Below are positions 41,099-49,767 of a stretch of DNA of 56,688 bases, piece after piece. The DNA comes from Methanobacteriota archaeon. Lineage in GTDB: Archaea > Thermoplasmatota > Poseidoniia > Poseidoniales > Thalassarchaeaceae. The translations under genes and the position numbers were made by a program. Where the stretch lies: positions 23,426-80,113 of the forward strand of contig WTHQ01000020.1 of the NCBI GenBank assembly GCA_011523055.1, written 5' to 3'. Under the pieces are notes generated by a model. That model was given only the letters and a program-made list of their open reading frames with translations. It was not told the origin of the DNA and ran no database searches. Each line of letters starts with the position of its first letter. The stretch's first letter is position 1.

Positions 41099-41833
41099 AT
41101 GCTACCCGGAATGAAGATATCTGGGTCTGAAGAGATCCTGGCGGCATTGGAAAGGGGCGCTAAATTCTCGAGGGTACTGATCTTGAGGGGTGCTTCCTCG
41201 GGCACAACGCGGTCATTGGTTAGGTTGGCCAAAGAGTCAGGGATAGACATAATCGAGGGCTCTGAGAACGACCTGAAGAGAATGAGTGATTCGTCATTCG
41301 ATACCACGCCACCAGAGGCCCTAGGGCTGCTAGGAAGAGACCCCTCACTAAGTCTTGATCAGATAATGGAGCTGAAAGGGAGCATATGGCTCATTGCGGG
41401 TGCGCAGTATCCAGTCAACATCGGCTACGCTATTAGAACCATCGAAGTCAGCGGGGGGGCTGCAGTTATAGTTGACTCAGAGTTAAACTCTGATGGGAGG
41501 AAGGCCTCCTCAAGGGCCTCAATGAAGGCCGACCGATTCATTCCAGTCAAGTGGATGCGATGGCAAGGTGCCATAGAACTAGCGAGGAGGCACGGGTATA
41601 GGGTTGTTGGAATAGAGGACTCGGGGACTTTAGAGCCCTGGGATGTTGATTTAACGGGAGCATGTATGATGATCATAGGGGGTGAACGACACGGGATACC
41701 AGAACAGTTGTTGGACCACTGCGACGTAGTATTGAAAATCCCAATGGGGGGTTTCCTACCATCGTACAACCTGCAGGCCCCACTTGCAGTTGTCGCAACA
41801 GAAGTCTTGAGACAAAAACGCAGCAATACTTGA
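41099..41833 (+). CDS. SpoU/TrmH family RNA methyltransferase
   Basis: 244 residues from ATG 41099, 2 nt after the SOUL stop. SPOUT-class enzyme for ribose 2'-O methylation of rRNA or tRNA. Motif 1 is AQYPVNIGYAIRTIEVSGG, motif 2 MMIIGGERHGIPEQ, motif 3 VLKIPMGGFLPSYNLQAPLAV, which together form the trefoil-knot SAM site. The N-terminal 100 residues resemble the substrate-binding extension of larger members. The target nucleotide is unknown. Confidence 0.9.
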   Translation: MLPGMKISGSEEILAALERGAKFSRVLILRGASSGTTRSLVRLAKESGIDIIEGSENDLKRMSDSSFDTTPPEALGLLGRDPSLSLDQIMELKGSIWLIAGAQYPVNIGYAIRTIEVSGGAAVIVDSELNSDGRKASSRASMKADRFIPVKWMRWQGAIELARRHGYRVVGIEDSGTLEPWDVDLTGACMMIIGGERHGIPEQLLDHCDVVLKIPMGGFLPSYNLQAPLAVVATEVLRQKRSNT

Positions 41834-41858
41834 AAAAACCGTTCATACAGGAATCACT

Positions 41859-42143
41859 ATGGGCAAAATCAGCAGGGTTTCGTCGATAATACTGATCATG
41901 CTGGGTGGCATAGCCCTCATTTCCTGGGCTGGCACTGGCTATGCTGTAGGCATGTATGAGGATGGTATCGAGGAAAACTGCGACTCCACTGTCGGGACTA
42001 TTGCACAGATAACAGAGTGGGACGATGGTCGATGCCAAGATGCCCGAGACACCAAAGAGGCCCTCGAATCTGCCAGGCCGATCATGCTGGCCATCGGGGG
42101 CATGTTGGCGGGTCTGGGCATGATTGTTCTAATCAGGTCCTAG
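41859..42143 (+). CDS. small membrane protein with extracellular Cys loop
   Basis: 94 residues with an N-terminal TM helix (VSSIILIMLGGIALISWAG), an acidic loop of about 45 residues containing two Cys (ENCDSTVG and DGRCQDARD) that could form a disulfide, and a second TM helix (IMLAIGGMLAGLGMIVLI). No known family. It overlaps convergent nth by 11 nt. Confidence 0.5.
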   Translation: MGKISRVSSIILIMLGGIALISWAGTGYAVGMYEDGIEENCDSTVGTIAQITEWDDGRCQDARDTKEALESARPIMLAIGGMLAGLGMIVLIRS

Positions 42144-42795
42144 AGTTGAGCTTCCTAGCCTCCTCGTTGATTCTTTTCTTTGATGCTGCCCAGCTGCAAA
42201 TGGGGCATGATGCCAGGTCGTGCCGGAGTGCAGGGCAGTATTCCCTCCCAAAAAAGATGATCTGGAGGTGTCGCTTATTCCATGTTGACTCTTCAAACAC
42301 TGCTTTCAGATCCCTTTCAGTCCTTGAAACAGTAGTGCCCCTGGATAGGCCCCATCTGGAGGCAAGCCTGTGAATGTGGGTGTCGACGGGGAATGCGGGG
42401 ACATCGAACGCCTGGGCCATGACTACGCCGGCCGTCTTATGGCCCACACCAGGCAGTGATTCTAAGAAATCCCAGTCTGGTAAAACCTCGCCGCCCCTTT
42501 CCACAATCATCTCAGCCATTTTCCTTAGATTTCTGGATTTGGTCGGAGCGAGGCCCACCTCCCTGATGCAAGATTGAATTTCGTCTACCTCTAGGGACGC
42601 CATTTCCACTGGGCTTGAAGCAATGGAAAACAATGCAGGGGTTACCTCGTTTACTTTCTTGTCAGTTGTTTGGGCCGATAGCATCACCGCGACAAGGAGC
42701 GTGTAGGGGTCTGAATGGTCCAATGGCACAGGAGTTTCAGGATATAGCACATCCAGGATCTCGCTGATTCGTGCTGCCTTTTCCGCCCTTCTCAT
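42133..42795 (-). CDS. nth: endonuclease III
   Basis: 220-residue DNA glycosylase/AP lyase that removes oxidised pyrimidines. The helix-hairpin-helix with the catalytic Lys is LPGVGHKTAGVVMAQ and the catalytic Asp is in FPVDTHIHRLASRWG. At the C-terminus, where the family has four Cys for a 4Fe-4S cluster (C-x6-C-x2-C-x5-C), this protein has EYCPALRHDLASCPICSW. That gives three Cys with wider spacing; the fourth position is Lys or Ser. The cluster may be altered or absent. It overlaps the upstream small membrane protein by ATGA. Confidence 0.9.
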   Translation of the reverse strand: MRRAEKAARISEILDVLYPETPVPLDHSDPYTLLVAVMLSAQTTDKKVNEVTPALFSIASSPVEMASLEVDEIQSCIREVGLAPTKSRNLRKMAEMIVERGGEVLPDWDFLESLPGVGHKTAGVVMAQAFDVPAFPVDTHIHRLASRWGLSRGTTVSRTERDLKAVFEESTWNKRHLQIIFFGREYCPALRHDLASCPICSWAASKKRINEEARKLNSRT

Positions 42796-42992
42796 GTATC
42801 AGATTCACCTGACCCCATATACCCTACAATGAATGAGGACAGGATCAGGGCGCCGGGTATGACATAACAGGTCCCGTACTGCCAGCTTTCCCAAGTCTCA
42901 CTTCCACCGAGGGCTAGCCAAGCGCCTAATCCCACCACCATTGCAGGGAGTATCATGACAGATGAGAAAACGAGCGCGCGACCTAGTCCCAT
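42792..42992 (-). CDS. small membrane protein coupled to nth
   Basis: 66 residues from ATG 42992; GTG 43001 adds three. Two TM helices (ALVFSSVMILPAMVVGLGAWLAL and CYVIPGALILSSFIVGYM) and a short polar C-terminus. No recognised domain. The stop overlaps the nth ATG (ATGA), so the two are cotranslated, which may be merely positional. It lies 36 nt downstream of the PolX stop. Confidence 0.55.
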   Translation of the reverse strand: MGLGRALVFSSVMILPAMVVGLGAWLALGGSETWESWQYGTCYVIPGALILSSFIVGYMGSGESDT

Positions 42993-43028
42993 TGGTCTCA
43001 CTAGGTCGCGAGAGGATATGAGCGTTCG

Positions 43029-44963
43029 TCAGCCTCCAAGCAACTGGTCAATCTCCTCGACAGGGAGGGTGTTCAACACATCCTTGGCCTCAAGCCACCC
43101 TTTCCTGGCTATGTCCACTCCATAGGAGACGTCAGATAGGCCCTCGACGCTGTGTGCGTCTGGATTAATCAATAGTGGGACACCGTGGTCGCGGGCAGTC
43201 CTGCACAACCTCCAATCTAAGTCTAGTCTGTAGGGGGATGCGTTGATTTCAATTGCTTTCAGGTAGCCATCTCCGTTGAGCTCCCCCATCCTCTTTATGA
43301 CCTGAAGCATGTCTACAGGGAAGCCCTCTCTGACTTGTAAAACCCTCCCTGTGGGGTGCCCCAGTACAGTGAATGAGGGGTCTTCGATTGCTGAAATCAT
43401 GGCATCGGTGTTCACCTGCTCATCTCTTGATTTCCAAGTATTGATCGCGTGTACGGACCCAATGACGTGGTGGAAAGTTCCCCTGACGTCCTCATTGTAA
43501 TCCAATTTTCCATCGGGCAATATGTCGCACTCGCTGCCGTGGAAGACTCTGAAGGCATCTCCTTGATCTGCCATTTTCCGATTGAATGATTCAATTTCGG
43601 AGGCTTGAATCTCCACAGCGTCTGGATCAACCCCGATACTACGCCCCCCAATCCTCAGTGCGGGGGAGTGGTCCGCGATTCCGATATACTCCCAGCCCAA
43701 TCTACGGGCCTCACCTGCCATCTCTTCAAGCGTGTTCTGCCCGTCAGAGGCTGTTGTATGGTTGTGGAGCGCCCCTCGAATTTCCGTGACTTCGATGAGA
43801 TTTGGAATCGATTTCGACATGGCTGCCTCTATCTCCCCATTGTCCTCCCTCAACTCGGGGGCGACCCAATCTAGGCCAAGATGATTGTATATCTGACTCT
43901 CGTCCTTGCAAATTAGGCTATGCGCTGCTGCATTTATTCCTATGAGGTCACCTATCAGAGACTCTGGCATCAGCCCAAACTCATTGAGCCTCAGTCCCCT
44001 TTCGATTGCTAGCTGCCTCATCCTAATGTTGTGCTCCTTGGATCCTGTGAAGTAGGCCAGGGTGAATGGGAACATCTCTGGAGAGACCACTCTGATTTGA
44101 GCGTCGATAGTTGAGTCTTGGGCCCTGTTGATTATCGCTTCAGAGAGGGATTTGTCCAATTTCCCCCTGGAGGAGTCGGACACCAGAACACTCTGTTCCA
44201 GAATCAAGCTTATCTTTGATCCGCCCGCTCCTTTGACGTCAGCGATTCCAGGGAGGCCTAATATTGATCCAATTACCCCAGATTGATTCTCTGGTGCCGC
44301 AGAAACCACCAAGTCCAAATCTCCGATTGTTTCTTTTCTCCTGCGTGCGCTCCCTGCTAATTCAACCTCCATTACGCCCGGGATCTTAGATATCCTATTT
44401 CTCAGGGCAATTCCAAATCCAAGTCCTATATCTAACCTGGACCTGCCTTGGTTCCTCCTTAGTAAATCAATGCCGTCCAGGTATTTTTTCTGACTCTTGG
44501 CACCAAACCCTTGCAACTCGGCAACCAGGTTCTCCTCGCAGGCAATCTTCAGCCCATCCACACTGCTCACGCCTAACTCCTCGAACAGTGTCCTGGCCCT
44601 CTTTGGGCCGAGGCCGGGTATCCCCACCATCTCAACGAGCCCAGTAGGGACTTTGTCGTAGAGTTCCCCCAATTTTCCCCAGTGGCCTTCCATGACGATA
44701 TCTTTGACAAGCGATGCGAGTCCCTTCCCGATCCCCTTGGTCTGGATCAGCAAGTCCTCACTAACCAAGTCAAAGAGGTCCTTTTCCAATTGCCCCAAGG
44801 CCCGGCTTGCATTTTGATAGGCTCTGACTCTGAAAACATTGGCGCCATCTAATTCCAGCAATATTGCTACCTGATCAAAAACGGTTACGATCTGATTCTT
44901 AGTGTAAAATGGCGCCTTAGAGCGCTTCGATTTGGGAATGCCCCATCCAATGACCTTCGCCAT
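43029..44963 (-). CDS. polX: PolX-type DNA polymerase/PHP exonuclease
   Basis: 644 residues: helix-hairpin-helix 8-kDa-like domain (QVAILLELDGANVFRVRAYQ, VGIPGLGPKRARTLFEEL), family X polymerase palm (AGSARRRKETIGDLDLVVS, FTGSKEHNIRMRQLA) and a C-terminal PHP domain. PHP ligands appear in ALHNHTTASDG, GIADHSPAL, HGSECDI, VIGSVHA, LGHPTGR, EINASPYR and INPDAHSVEG, so 3'-5' exonuclease/AP endonuclease activity is likely. Palm Asp 1 and 2 (GDLDLV) are there, but at the third, where relatives have VDLRVV, this reads DAQIRVV with about 25 extra residues before it, so an Asp is replaced by Gln or shifted by two. Repair function is expected; polymerase activity is uncertain. Confidence 0.88.
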   Translation of the reverse strand: MAKVIGWGIPKSKRSKAPFYTKNQIVTVFDQVAILLELDGANVFRVRAYQNASRALGQLEKDLFDLVSEDLLIQTKGIGKGLASLVKDIVMEGHWGKLGELYDKVPTGLVEMVGIPGLGPKRARTLFEELGVSSVDGLKIACEENLVAELQGFGAKSQKKYLDGIDLLRRNQGRSRLDIGLGFGIALRNRISKIPGVMEVELAGSARRRKETIGDLDLVVSAAPENQSGVIGSILGLPGIADVKGAGGSKISLILEQSVLVSDSSRGKLDKSLSEAIINRAQDSTIDAQIRVVSPEMFPFTLAYFTGSKEHNIRMRQLAIERGLRLNEFGLMPESLIGDLIGINAAAHSLICKDESQIYNHLGLDWVAPELREDNGEIEAAMSKSIPNLIEVTEIRGALHNHTTASDGQNTLEEMAGEARRLGWEYIGIADHSPALRIGGRSIGVDPDAVEIQASEIESFNRKMADQGDAFRVFHGSECDILPDGKLDYNEDVRGTFHHVIGSVHAINTWKSRDEQVNTDAMISAIEDPSFTVLGHPTGRVLQVREGFPVDMLQVIKRMGELNGDGYLKAIEINASPYRLDLDWRLCRTARDHGVPLLINPDAHSVEGLSDVSYGVDIARKGWLEAKDVLNTLPVEEIDQLLGG

Positions 44964-45045
44964 AGCAAATCGAAGGGGCTGATACCTATCTTTTTGTGGT
45001 TTGTTGGGTTGGAATGTTTAGGACAAGTGTCGGGATTGGTGAGAA

Positions 45046-45390
45046 ATGGACATCGTGGCTTTTCTGGAAACTCTCTCGATTTCGCTTTGCGGGCTCGCAG
45101 CTATACTTTGGATGAGCATCGGCACACTAGCACGAACCAGAGCGGGCGAGGTGAACGGTCAAAGATTGATCATGGTGGTATGCATAACTGCGAGCATGGT
45201 CCTGTTTGCAATGCACTACATGGGCGGAGCCTTGTGGGGCTCACGCAATGCCGCCAGGCCTATGGCAGTGTTCTCTCTCGTGTTAGCGGCAGCATCCGTA
45301 TTGAACCTCAAGGGCAAAGAGATTCAAGGCGAGCCTAACCCCCATAGTATCAGAAGATCAAGAGCGCAAGAGTTCAACGAAGAAGAGTGA
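45046..45390 (+). CDS. small membrane protein, three TM helices
   Basis: 114 residues from ATG 45046. Hydrophobic segments are TLSISLCGLAAILWMSIG, RLIMVVCITASMVLFAMHYMG and PMAVFSLVLAAASVLNLKG, followed by an acidic/basic cytoplasmic tail. No known family. It is divergent from polX and convergent with the NifU-like gene, ending 5 nt before it. Confidence 0.5.
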   Translation: MDIVAFLETLSISLCGLAAILWMSIGTLARTRAGEVNGQRLIMVVCITASMVLFAMHYMGGALWGSRNAARPMAVFSLVLAAASVLNLKGKEIQGEPNPHSIRRSRAQEFNEEE

Positions 45391-45395
45391 ATTTA

Positions 45396-45677
45396 CTATT
45401 CTATCCCCAACTTTTCGTTAATGAATGACCTCATGTACGCTGGGAGTTCCCCGTTAACGAATATGACATCGTTCACATCGTCTAGTTTCATGAGTGAATA
45501 GTAGATTTGCATCGCGGTCATGGGAGTGGAACTGCAACCTGTGCAACCTCCTTCCAAGGAAATTGAAATCACCCCGCCAGATGTGTCCATGACGTTCACG
45601 ACGCCGTCATGGGCATCCAATATGGCCTGGACTGGCCCAACCGAGTCCAAGATGGTCTGTCGGTCAATATCAGCCAT
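45396..45677 (-). CDS. NifU C-terminal domain (Nfu) Fe-S scaffold protein
   Basis: 93 residues. The CxxC of the Nfu domain is in LEGGCTGCSSTPMTAMQIYY, flanked by the expected strands (VVNVMDTSGGVISISL). Nfu proteins assemble and deliver Fe-S clusters, which here could serve the FadF-like protein or aconitase X. The C-terminal extension is short. ATG 45677. It is divergent from hppA. Confidence 0.88.
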   Translation of the reverse strand: MADIDRQTILDSVGPVQAILDAHDGVVNVMDTSGGVISISLEGGCTGCSSTPMTAMQIYYSLMKLDDVNDVIFVNGELPAYMRSFINEKLGIE

Positions 45678-45760
45678 GACATCCCGTGAGAAGGGGTACT
45701 ACGATATGAAGCAATTGAGTTCATGTAACGTCTCTGTGATTCAAATACAGGTATATTGGC

Positions 45761-45768
45761 TTAAATAT
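45761..45768 (+). promoter_or_regulatory. putative TATA box for the membrane pyrophosphatase
   Basis: TTAAATAT centred 38 nt upstream of ATG 45803. That implies a leader of about 12 nt, in contrast to the leaderless genes elsewhere. An AAGGTG at about 45792-45797 gives a ribosome binding site that supports ATG 45803 over the upstream in-frame ATG at 45767. Confidence 0.4.
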
Positions 45769-45802
45769 GGGTCGGCGGACGGGCGGTCGACAAGGTGTTA
45801 CC

Positions 45803-47914
45803 ATGATTGAGAATGTTCCAATAATCGCAGCTTTTGTGGCTCTGGCTGGGCTGTCCGTTGCTCTGATGCTCTACAGAAAGAATGATGCAATTGAGATCGA
45901 CAATGAAAAGGTAGCGGAAATCACTGAGGAAATACAGAAAGGGGCCATGGCTTTCCTTACTTCGGAATACAGGTACATTTCGGTCTTCGTACTAATCGTC
46001 GGGGGCATTCTCTTCGCCATAAACGGGGAAGATGGCGGTATTGAGACCGCCATGGCATTTGTGTTCGGGGCCATTGCAAGTGTAGCTGCGGGTTTCTCAG
46101 GGATGAGGGCTGCTACCTCTGCTAATGGCCGGACCGCTATGGCCGCCAAGAACGGTGGGCAACCAGCTGCGCTCGAGGTCTCCTACAACGGAGGAGCAGT
46201 AATGGGCCTGTCTGTGGGTGGACTCGGGCTATTGGGCATCTCTTTGATTGCCTTTTGGCTCGGCAATGCAGACACTGGTGATGCATACACTGGGAGTTCT
46301 CTTCAGTATGCAGCTGGATTCGGAATGGGTGCTAGCAGCATAGCACTGTTCGCGAGAGTCGGCGGCGGGATTTACACGAAGGCGGCCGACGTCGGCGCAG
46401 ACCTTGTTGGAAAGGTTGAGGCCGGTTTGCCAGAGGATGACCCTCGCAACCCCGGGGTTATCGCTGACAATGTGGGAGACAACGTCGGAGACGTAGCTGG
46501 AATGGGGGCGGACATATTCGAGTCATTCGTTGGATCAATTATTGCCGCCATGGTGATAGCACAAGGCTCTGACAACCTATCCCTCTCTGCTAACACGATG
46601 GATTACGTTCTCCTGCCCATACTACTGGGCTTAGTAGGATACATCGCTTCAATCGTGGGGATTTTCTCAATGACGGTGCTGAAGAACGGGAGTGATCCTG
46701 CTGCAGCACTGAGAAACACCACCTTCATTGGAGCCATCCTGTTCTGGGCTGGTGGCTTCGCGGCAATCGAGATATTCGATTTGAACACGGGTGTCGAGCC
46801 AATGTACGCCGTGATCTTGGGAAGCCTGGTCGGGATAATGATCGGTCTCGTCACGGAATACTACACCGGAATTGAACCTGTATTCGGAATAAAGACGAAG
46901 GCGATCCCAAGAATCGGCGAGATGTCCAAGAGCGGTCCTGCGACTAATGCCATCGCCGGCCTATCTGTTGGCATGATGTCGACATTCCTCCCGATACTGC
47001 TGATCTGTGTGGGTATCTTCGGTGCCAACGAATTCATGGGAGGCGGAGACCTTGGCCTCTATGGCATCGCAATGGCGGCTATGGGCATGTTAGCGACAGT
47101 TGGAGTCACCATGACCGTAGATGCTTATGGGCCCGTTGCGGACAACGCAGGAGGGATAGCCGAGATGTCCGAACTCGGAGATGAGGTGAGGGCCATAACT
47201 GATGCACTGGATTCGATTGGCAACACCACAGCTGCTGTTGGCAAGGGTTTCGCGATAGGATCTGCAGCTCTCACGGCATTGGCCCTGTTCGCTGCCTACA
47301 AGACTGCAGCGACTGGCGTGAACCTAACCCTAGATGACCCCATGGTGGTAATCGGCTTGCTAATCGGTGGCTCCCTGCCATTCGTTGTCGCTGCGATGAC
47401 CATGATATCTGTCGGAAAGGCAGCAGGCGACATGGTGGAAGAAATCCGCCGTCAATTCAGGGAAATACCAGGCCTACTTGAGGGGAAGGAAGGAGTCAAA
47501 CCAGATTCCGCTACTTGTGTGGATATCTCAACCAAGGCCGCCCTCAGGGAGATGGTGGCACCTGGCGTCGTAGCGGTACTAGCCCCAATCGTGGTTGGAT
47601 TCGCACTTGGCTCATCAGCGCTCGGCGGGCTTCTAGCTGGGTCGTTGGTCACCGGCGTGCTGATGGCACTCTTCATGGCCAACGCTGGTGGGGCTTGGGA
47701 CAACGCGAAGAAAGCTATAGAACAAGGCCACATCCAAGGCGAGAGCAAGGGAACTGAGGCCCATGCAGCTGCTGTCATCGGCGACACGATCGGCGATCCA
47801 TTCAAAGACACCTCTGGACCATCGCTTAACATCCTGATTAAACTGATGTCCATCGTAGCAGTGGTTATTGCTCCAAACCTAGAAGCAGTAGGATACATCG
47901 GCAACCTAATCTGA
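45803..47914 (+). CDS. hppA: membrane-bound pyrophosphatase, K+-dependent type
   Basis: 704 residues, about 16 TM helices. Couples pyrophosphate hydrolysis to H+ (or Na+) pumping. The substrate-site signature [20 protein letters not shown], the second acidic loop [19 protein letters not shown], and the C-terminal [21 protein letters not shown] are all intact. The K+-dependence position in [18 protein letters not shown] is Ala, as in the K+-dependent clade. H+ versus Na+ specificity cannot be settled by eye. It should regain energy from the pyrophosphate released by biosynthesis. Start ATG 45803 was chosen by RBS. Confidence 0.95.
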   Translation: MIENVPIIAAFVALAGLSVALMLYRKNDAIEIDNEKVAEITEEIQKGAMAFLTSEYRYISVFVLIVGGILFAINGEDGGIETAMAFVFGAIASVAAGFSGMRAATSANGRTAMAAKNGGQPAALEVSYNGGAVMGLSVGGLGLLGISLIAFWLGNADTGDAYTGSSLQYAAGFGMGASSIALFARVGGGIYTKAADVGADLVGKVEAGLPEDDPRNPGVIADNVGDNVGDVAGMGADIFESFVGSIIAAMVIAQGSDNLSLSANTMDYVLLPILLGLVGYIASIVGIFSMTVLKNGSDPAAALRNTTFIGAILFWAGGFAAIEIFDLNTGVEPMYAVILGSLVGIMIGLVTEYYTGIEPVFGIKTKAIPRIGEMSKSGPATNAIAGLSVGMMSTFLPILLICVGIFGANEFMGGGDLGLYGIAMAAMGMLATVGVTMTVDAYGPVADNAGGIAEMSELGDEVRAITDALDSIGNTTAAVGKGFAIGSAALTALALFAAYKTAATGVNLTLDDPMVVIGLLIGGSLPFVVAAMTMISVGKAAGDMVEEIRRQFREIPGLLEGKEGVKPDSATCVDISTKAALREMVAPGVVAVLAPIVVGFALGSSALGGLLAGSLVTGVLMALFMANAGGAWDNAKKAIEQGHIQGESKGTEAHAAAVIGDTIGDPFKDTSGPSLNILIKLMSIVAVVIAPNLEAVGYIGNLI

Positions 47915-47961
47915 TTACCAACTAAATGAAAAACCGGTCTCAATGAGGGGAATTCTCAGTT

Positions 47962-48912
47962 ATGCGAAACAACGGCTTGTTGTGGATCATCGCATTCCTG
48001 TCAATTTCCTTCCAGGGGTGCGTGGGGGCGACGAGCGACATCCTCCGCGGCGAGGATGAAATCGAAGTCCCTGAATGGCACGTAGGCGACTGGTGGATTT
48101 ACACATTCACGACACCCGATTTTTTTGACGACTCTGCCAGGTTGGTTGTTGCTACGGTAGATGAAGAGGAGGGGGGGACCGCGTACATGTTAGGGATTTC
48201 CTCAGAAGAAGAGGCTCGAAGGCACGCAGTTTTGAACCACAATCCATTCTTGGGGAGGATTACCCACTCCAATTTAGGCGTGTTTGAGAATGGCGTTGAA
48301 CAGGCGGTACTTTCCTTCCCACTGTCCGAAAAATCGTGGACCTTTACCCTGTTTGAAATAGATTGGGCCGCAAGTGCCGAAGTGGAGGGAGAAAAGGCGT
48401 ACGTCAAAGCAACCTCAACAGATGGAAGCAAGATAACATACACCTATGACCATGAAGTTAGATTCATCACCTCGTTCGTCAGGACAGACCCTGGTGGAAC
48501 TGAGTTGCTCAGGATCTCCCTCTCCCAAAGCGGGTCAGGGTATCAAGGAGATGTTCATTTTATGCGGGGGAGAGATCTGCTTGACAAAGAGTACGAAAAC
48601 AACGGTCCAAACGGCGATGTTGAGGACTCCTTCCTTGTCCAAGATCACCCCAATGACGGATCATGGGACGAGATGATCTACTTGATCTCAGCATCATCTG
48701 GATCTGGGGGGTCATCGATTTCACTGACGCTTAGAGACCATACTTCTGCCTCCGTCCTTGAGAGATTTTGGGGGCCAGGGGCTTCAGAGTCTGGTACGCT
48801 TGGTACAATACCCTCACCTAGTGGCGAGTACACATTGACTGCAAGTTTCACTGGCCAAACAGAGTTGGATGTCATGATCGCAGGTGGCATAGGGTTCTCA
48901 TGGAGCATCTGA
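47962..48912 (+). CDS. lipoprotein of unknown function
   Basis: 316 residues with a lipoprotein signal peptide ending in SISFQGC. The mature part starts with EVPEWHVGDWWIYTFTTPDF, a segment type common in surface lipoproteins of marine euryarchaea, and is predicted to be mostly beta strand. The C-terminal region SGEYTLTASFTGQTELDVMIAGG looks like an Ig/PPC-type domain. No catalytic residues seen. It is one base upstream of the esterase gene and cotranscribed with it. Confidence 0.65.
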   Translation: MRNNGLLWIIAFLSISFQGCVGATSDILRGEDEIEVPEWHVGDWWIYTFTTPDFFDDSARLVVATVDEEEGGTAYMLGISSEEEARRHAVLNHNPFLGRITHSNLGVFENGVEQAVLSFPLSEKSWTFTLFEIDWAASAEVEGEKAYVKATSTDGSKITYTYDHEVRFITSFVRTDPGGTELLRISLSQSGSGYQGDVHFMRGRDLLDKEYENNGPNGDVEDSFLVQDHPNDGSWDEMIYLISASSGSGGSSISLTLRDHTSASVLERFWGPGASESGTLGTIPSPSGEYTLTASFTGQTELDVMIAGGIGFSWSI

Positions 48913-48913
48913 G

Positions 48914-49504
48914 ATGGGTCTGGAAGGCCATCTGGTCATGCTCCACGGCATGACCGGCACCGCCTCAAAAATGACGCCGCTCGCCGAGAGCCTCGTGCCC
49001 CCTGGATGGGGCGTTTACTGCCCAGAGGGGCCGTTTGCCCACCCCTCCGGAGGCAAGGCTTGGTGGATTAATGGATTGGACAGAACGGAGACCGTGCCTG
49101 ACGTGGGATCTCAGATCTCGATTTCAATGGATAAATTGGAGAACGAGCTCCCTCCGGGGAAATTGATCCTTGGGGGCTTTTCACAAGGAGGAGCAATCGC
49201 CTCGGCCTTCACATCTAGGGTCTCTTTCGAAAGAGTGTTGGGGCTAGTTCTGATCGCCACGAAGACAGTCGAGGCGTCTGAATTGGGAAAACGACTCATA
49301 GAAGTAGCCCCTCGACCTGTGATCTGGATGCACGGAGAGAGGGACCCCATCATTCCTATTGATGAGGCCGTTAGGCACATGAATTGTTTCCTGGCAGCAG
49401 GCTGGGATGTCGAAGAGTTTCGCCATGGCAAAGGGCACATGGTTGACTTGAGCCAAAGGGGTGCTATGGTCCGTTCAATAGAGGGCATCGCCAGACCGGA
49501 TTAG
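48914..49504 (+). CDS. carboxylesterase/phospholipase (alpha/beta hydrolase)
   Basis: 196 residues of the acyl-protein thioesterase/carboxylesterase group. The triad is readable: nucleophile Ser in LGGFSQGGAIAS, Asp in GERDPIIPIDEA and His in HGKGHMVDLSQ. The oxyanion region is VMLHGMTGTASKM. The N-terminus has no signal peptide. It hydrolyses short acyl esters or lysophospholipids in relatives. It is convergent with glutaredoxin, sharing 4 nt at the stops. Confidence 0.88.
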   Translation: MGLEGHLVMLHGMTGTASKMTPLAESLVPPGWGVYCPEGPFAHPSGGKAWWINGLDRTETVPDVGSQISISMDKLENELPPGKLILGGFSQGGAIASAFTSRVSFERVLGLVLIATKTVEASELGKRLIEVAPRPVIWMHGERDPIIPIDEAVRHMNCFLAAGWDVEEFRHGKGHMVDLSQRGAMVRSIEGIARPD

Positions 49505-49767
49505 ACGGCCCTCCTAAGCTCGTCAAATCCGCCTACAAATGCGAGCCCTTGCCTTAAGTCAAAGATGATCGGGACCGTTCTATGGCCAGTCTCTTCAACC
49601 AAAGCTGCACGGAGATCGTAGTTTTCTTGCAAATTCACTTCTGTGAAGGTTAGTTCTTTGCCTTTTAGCAAATTCTTCGCTGCTGTGCAGTAACCGCAGA
49701 AATCTTTTGTAAACAAGAGGAAATCGGTATCTAGGCCCTCAAACTGAAACACTGGTTGCTTCGTCAT
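49501..49767 (-). CDS. glutaredoxin-like protein
   Basis: 88 residues from ATG 49767 (MTKQPVFQFEG). Redox-active CGYC lies in FLLFTKDFCGYCTAA at about residues 24-27, with the TVPIIFD cis-Pro and GGFDELRR motifs of the thioredoxin fold. Archaea usually lack glutathione, so its electron donor is probably thioredoxin-like. It overlaps the 3' end of the upstream protease-transporter gene by 29 nt on the same strand. Confidence 0.87.
   Translation of the reverse strand: MTKQPVFQFEGLDTDFLLFTKDFCGYCTAAKNLLKGKELTFTEVNLQENYDLRAALVEETGHRTVPIIFDLRQGLAFVGGFDELRRAV

Noticed and set aside
44994-45338. A 114-codon plus-strand ORF in the frame next to the membrane protein at 45046
   Set aside because: It has no hydrophobic segments or motifs, while the 45046 frame gives three clean TM helices.
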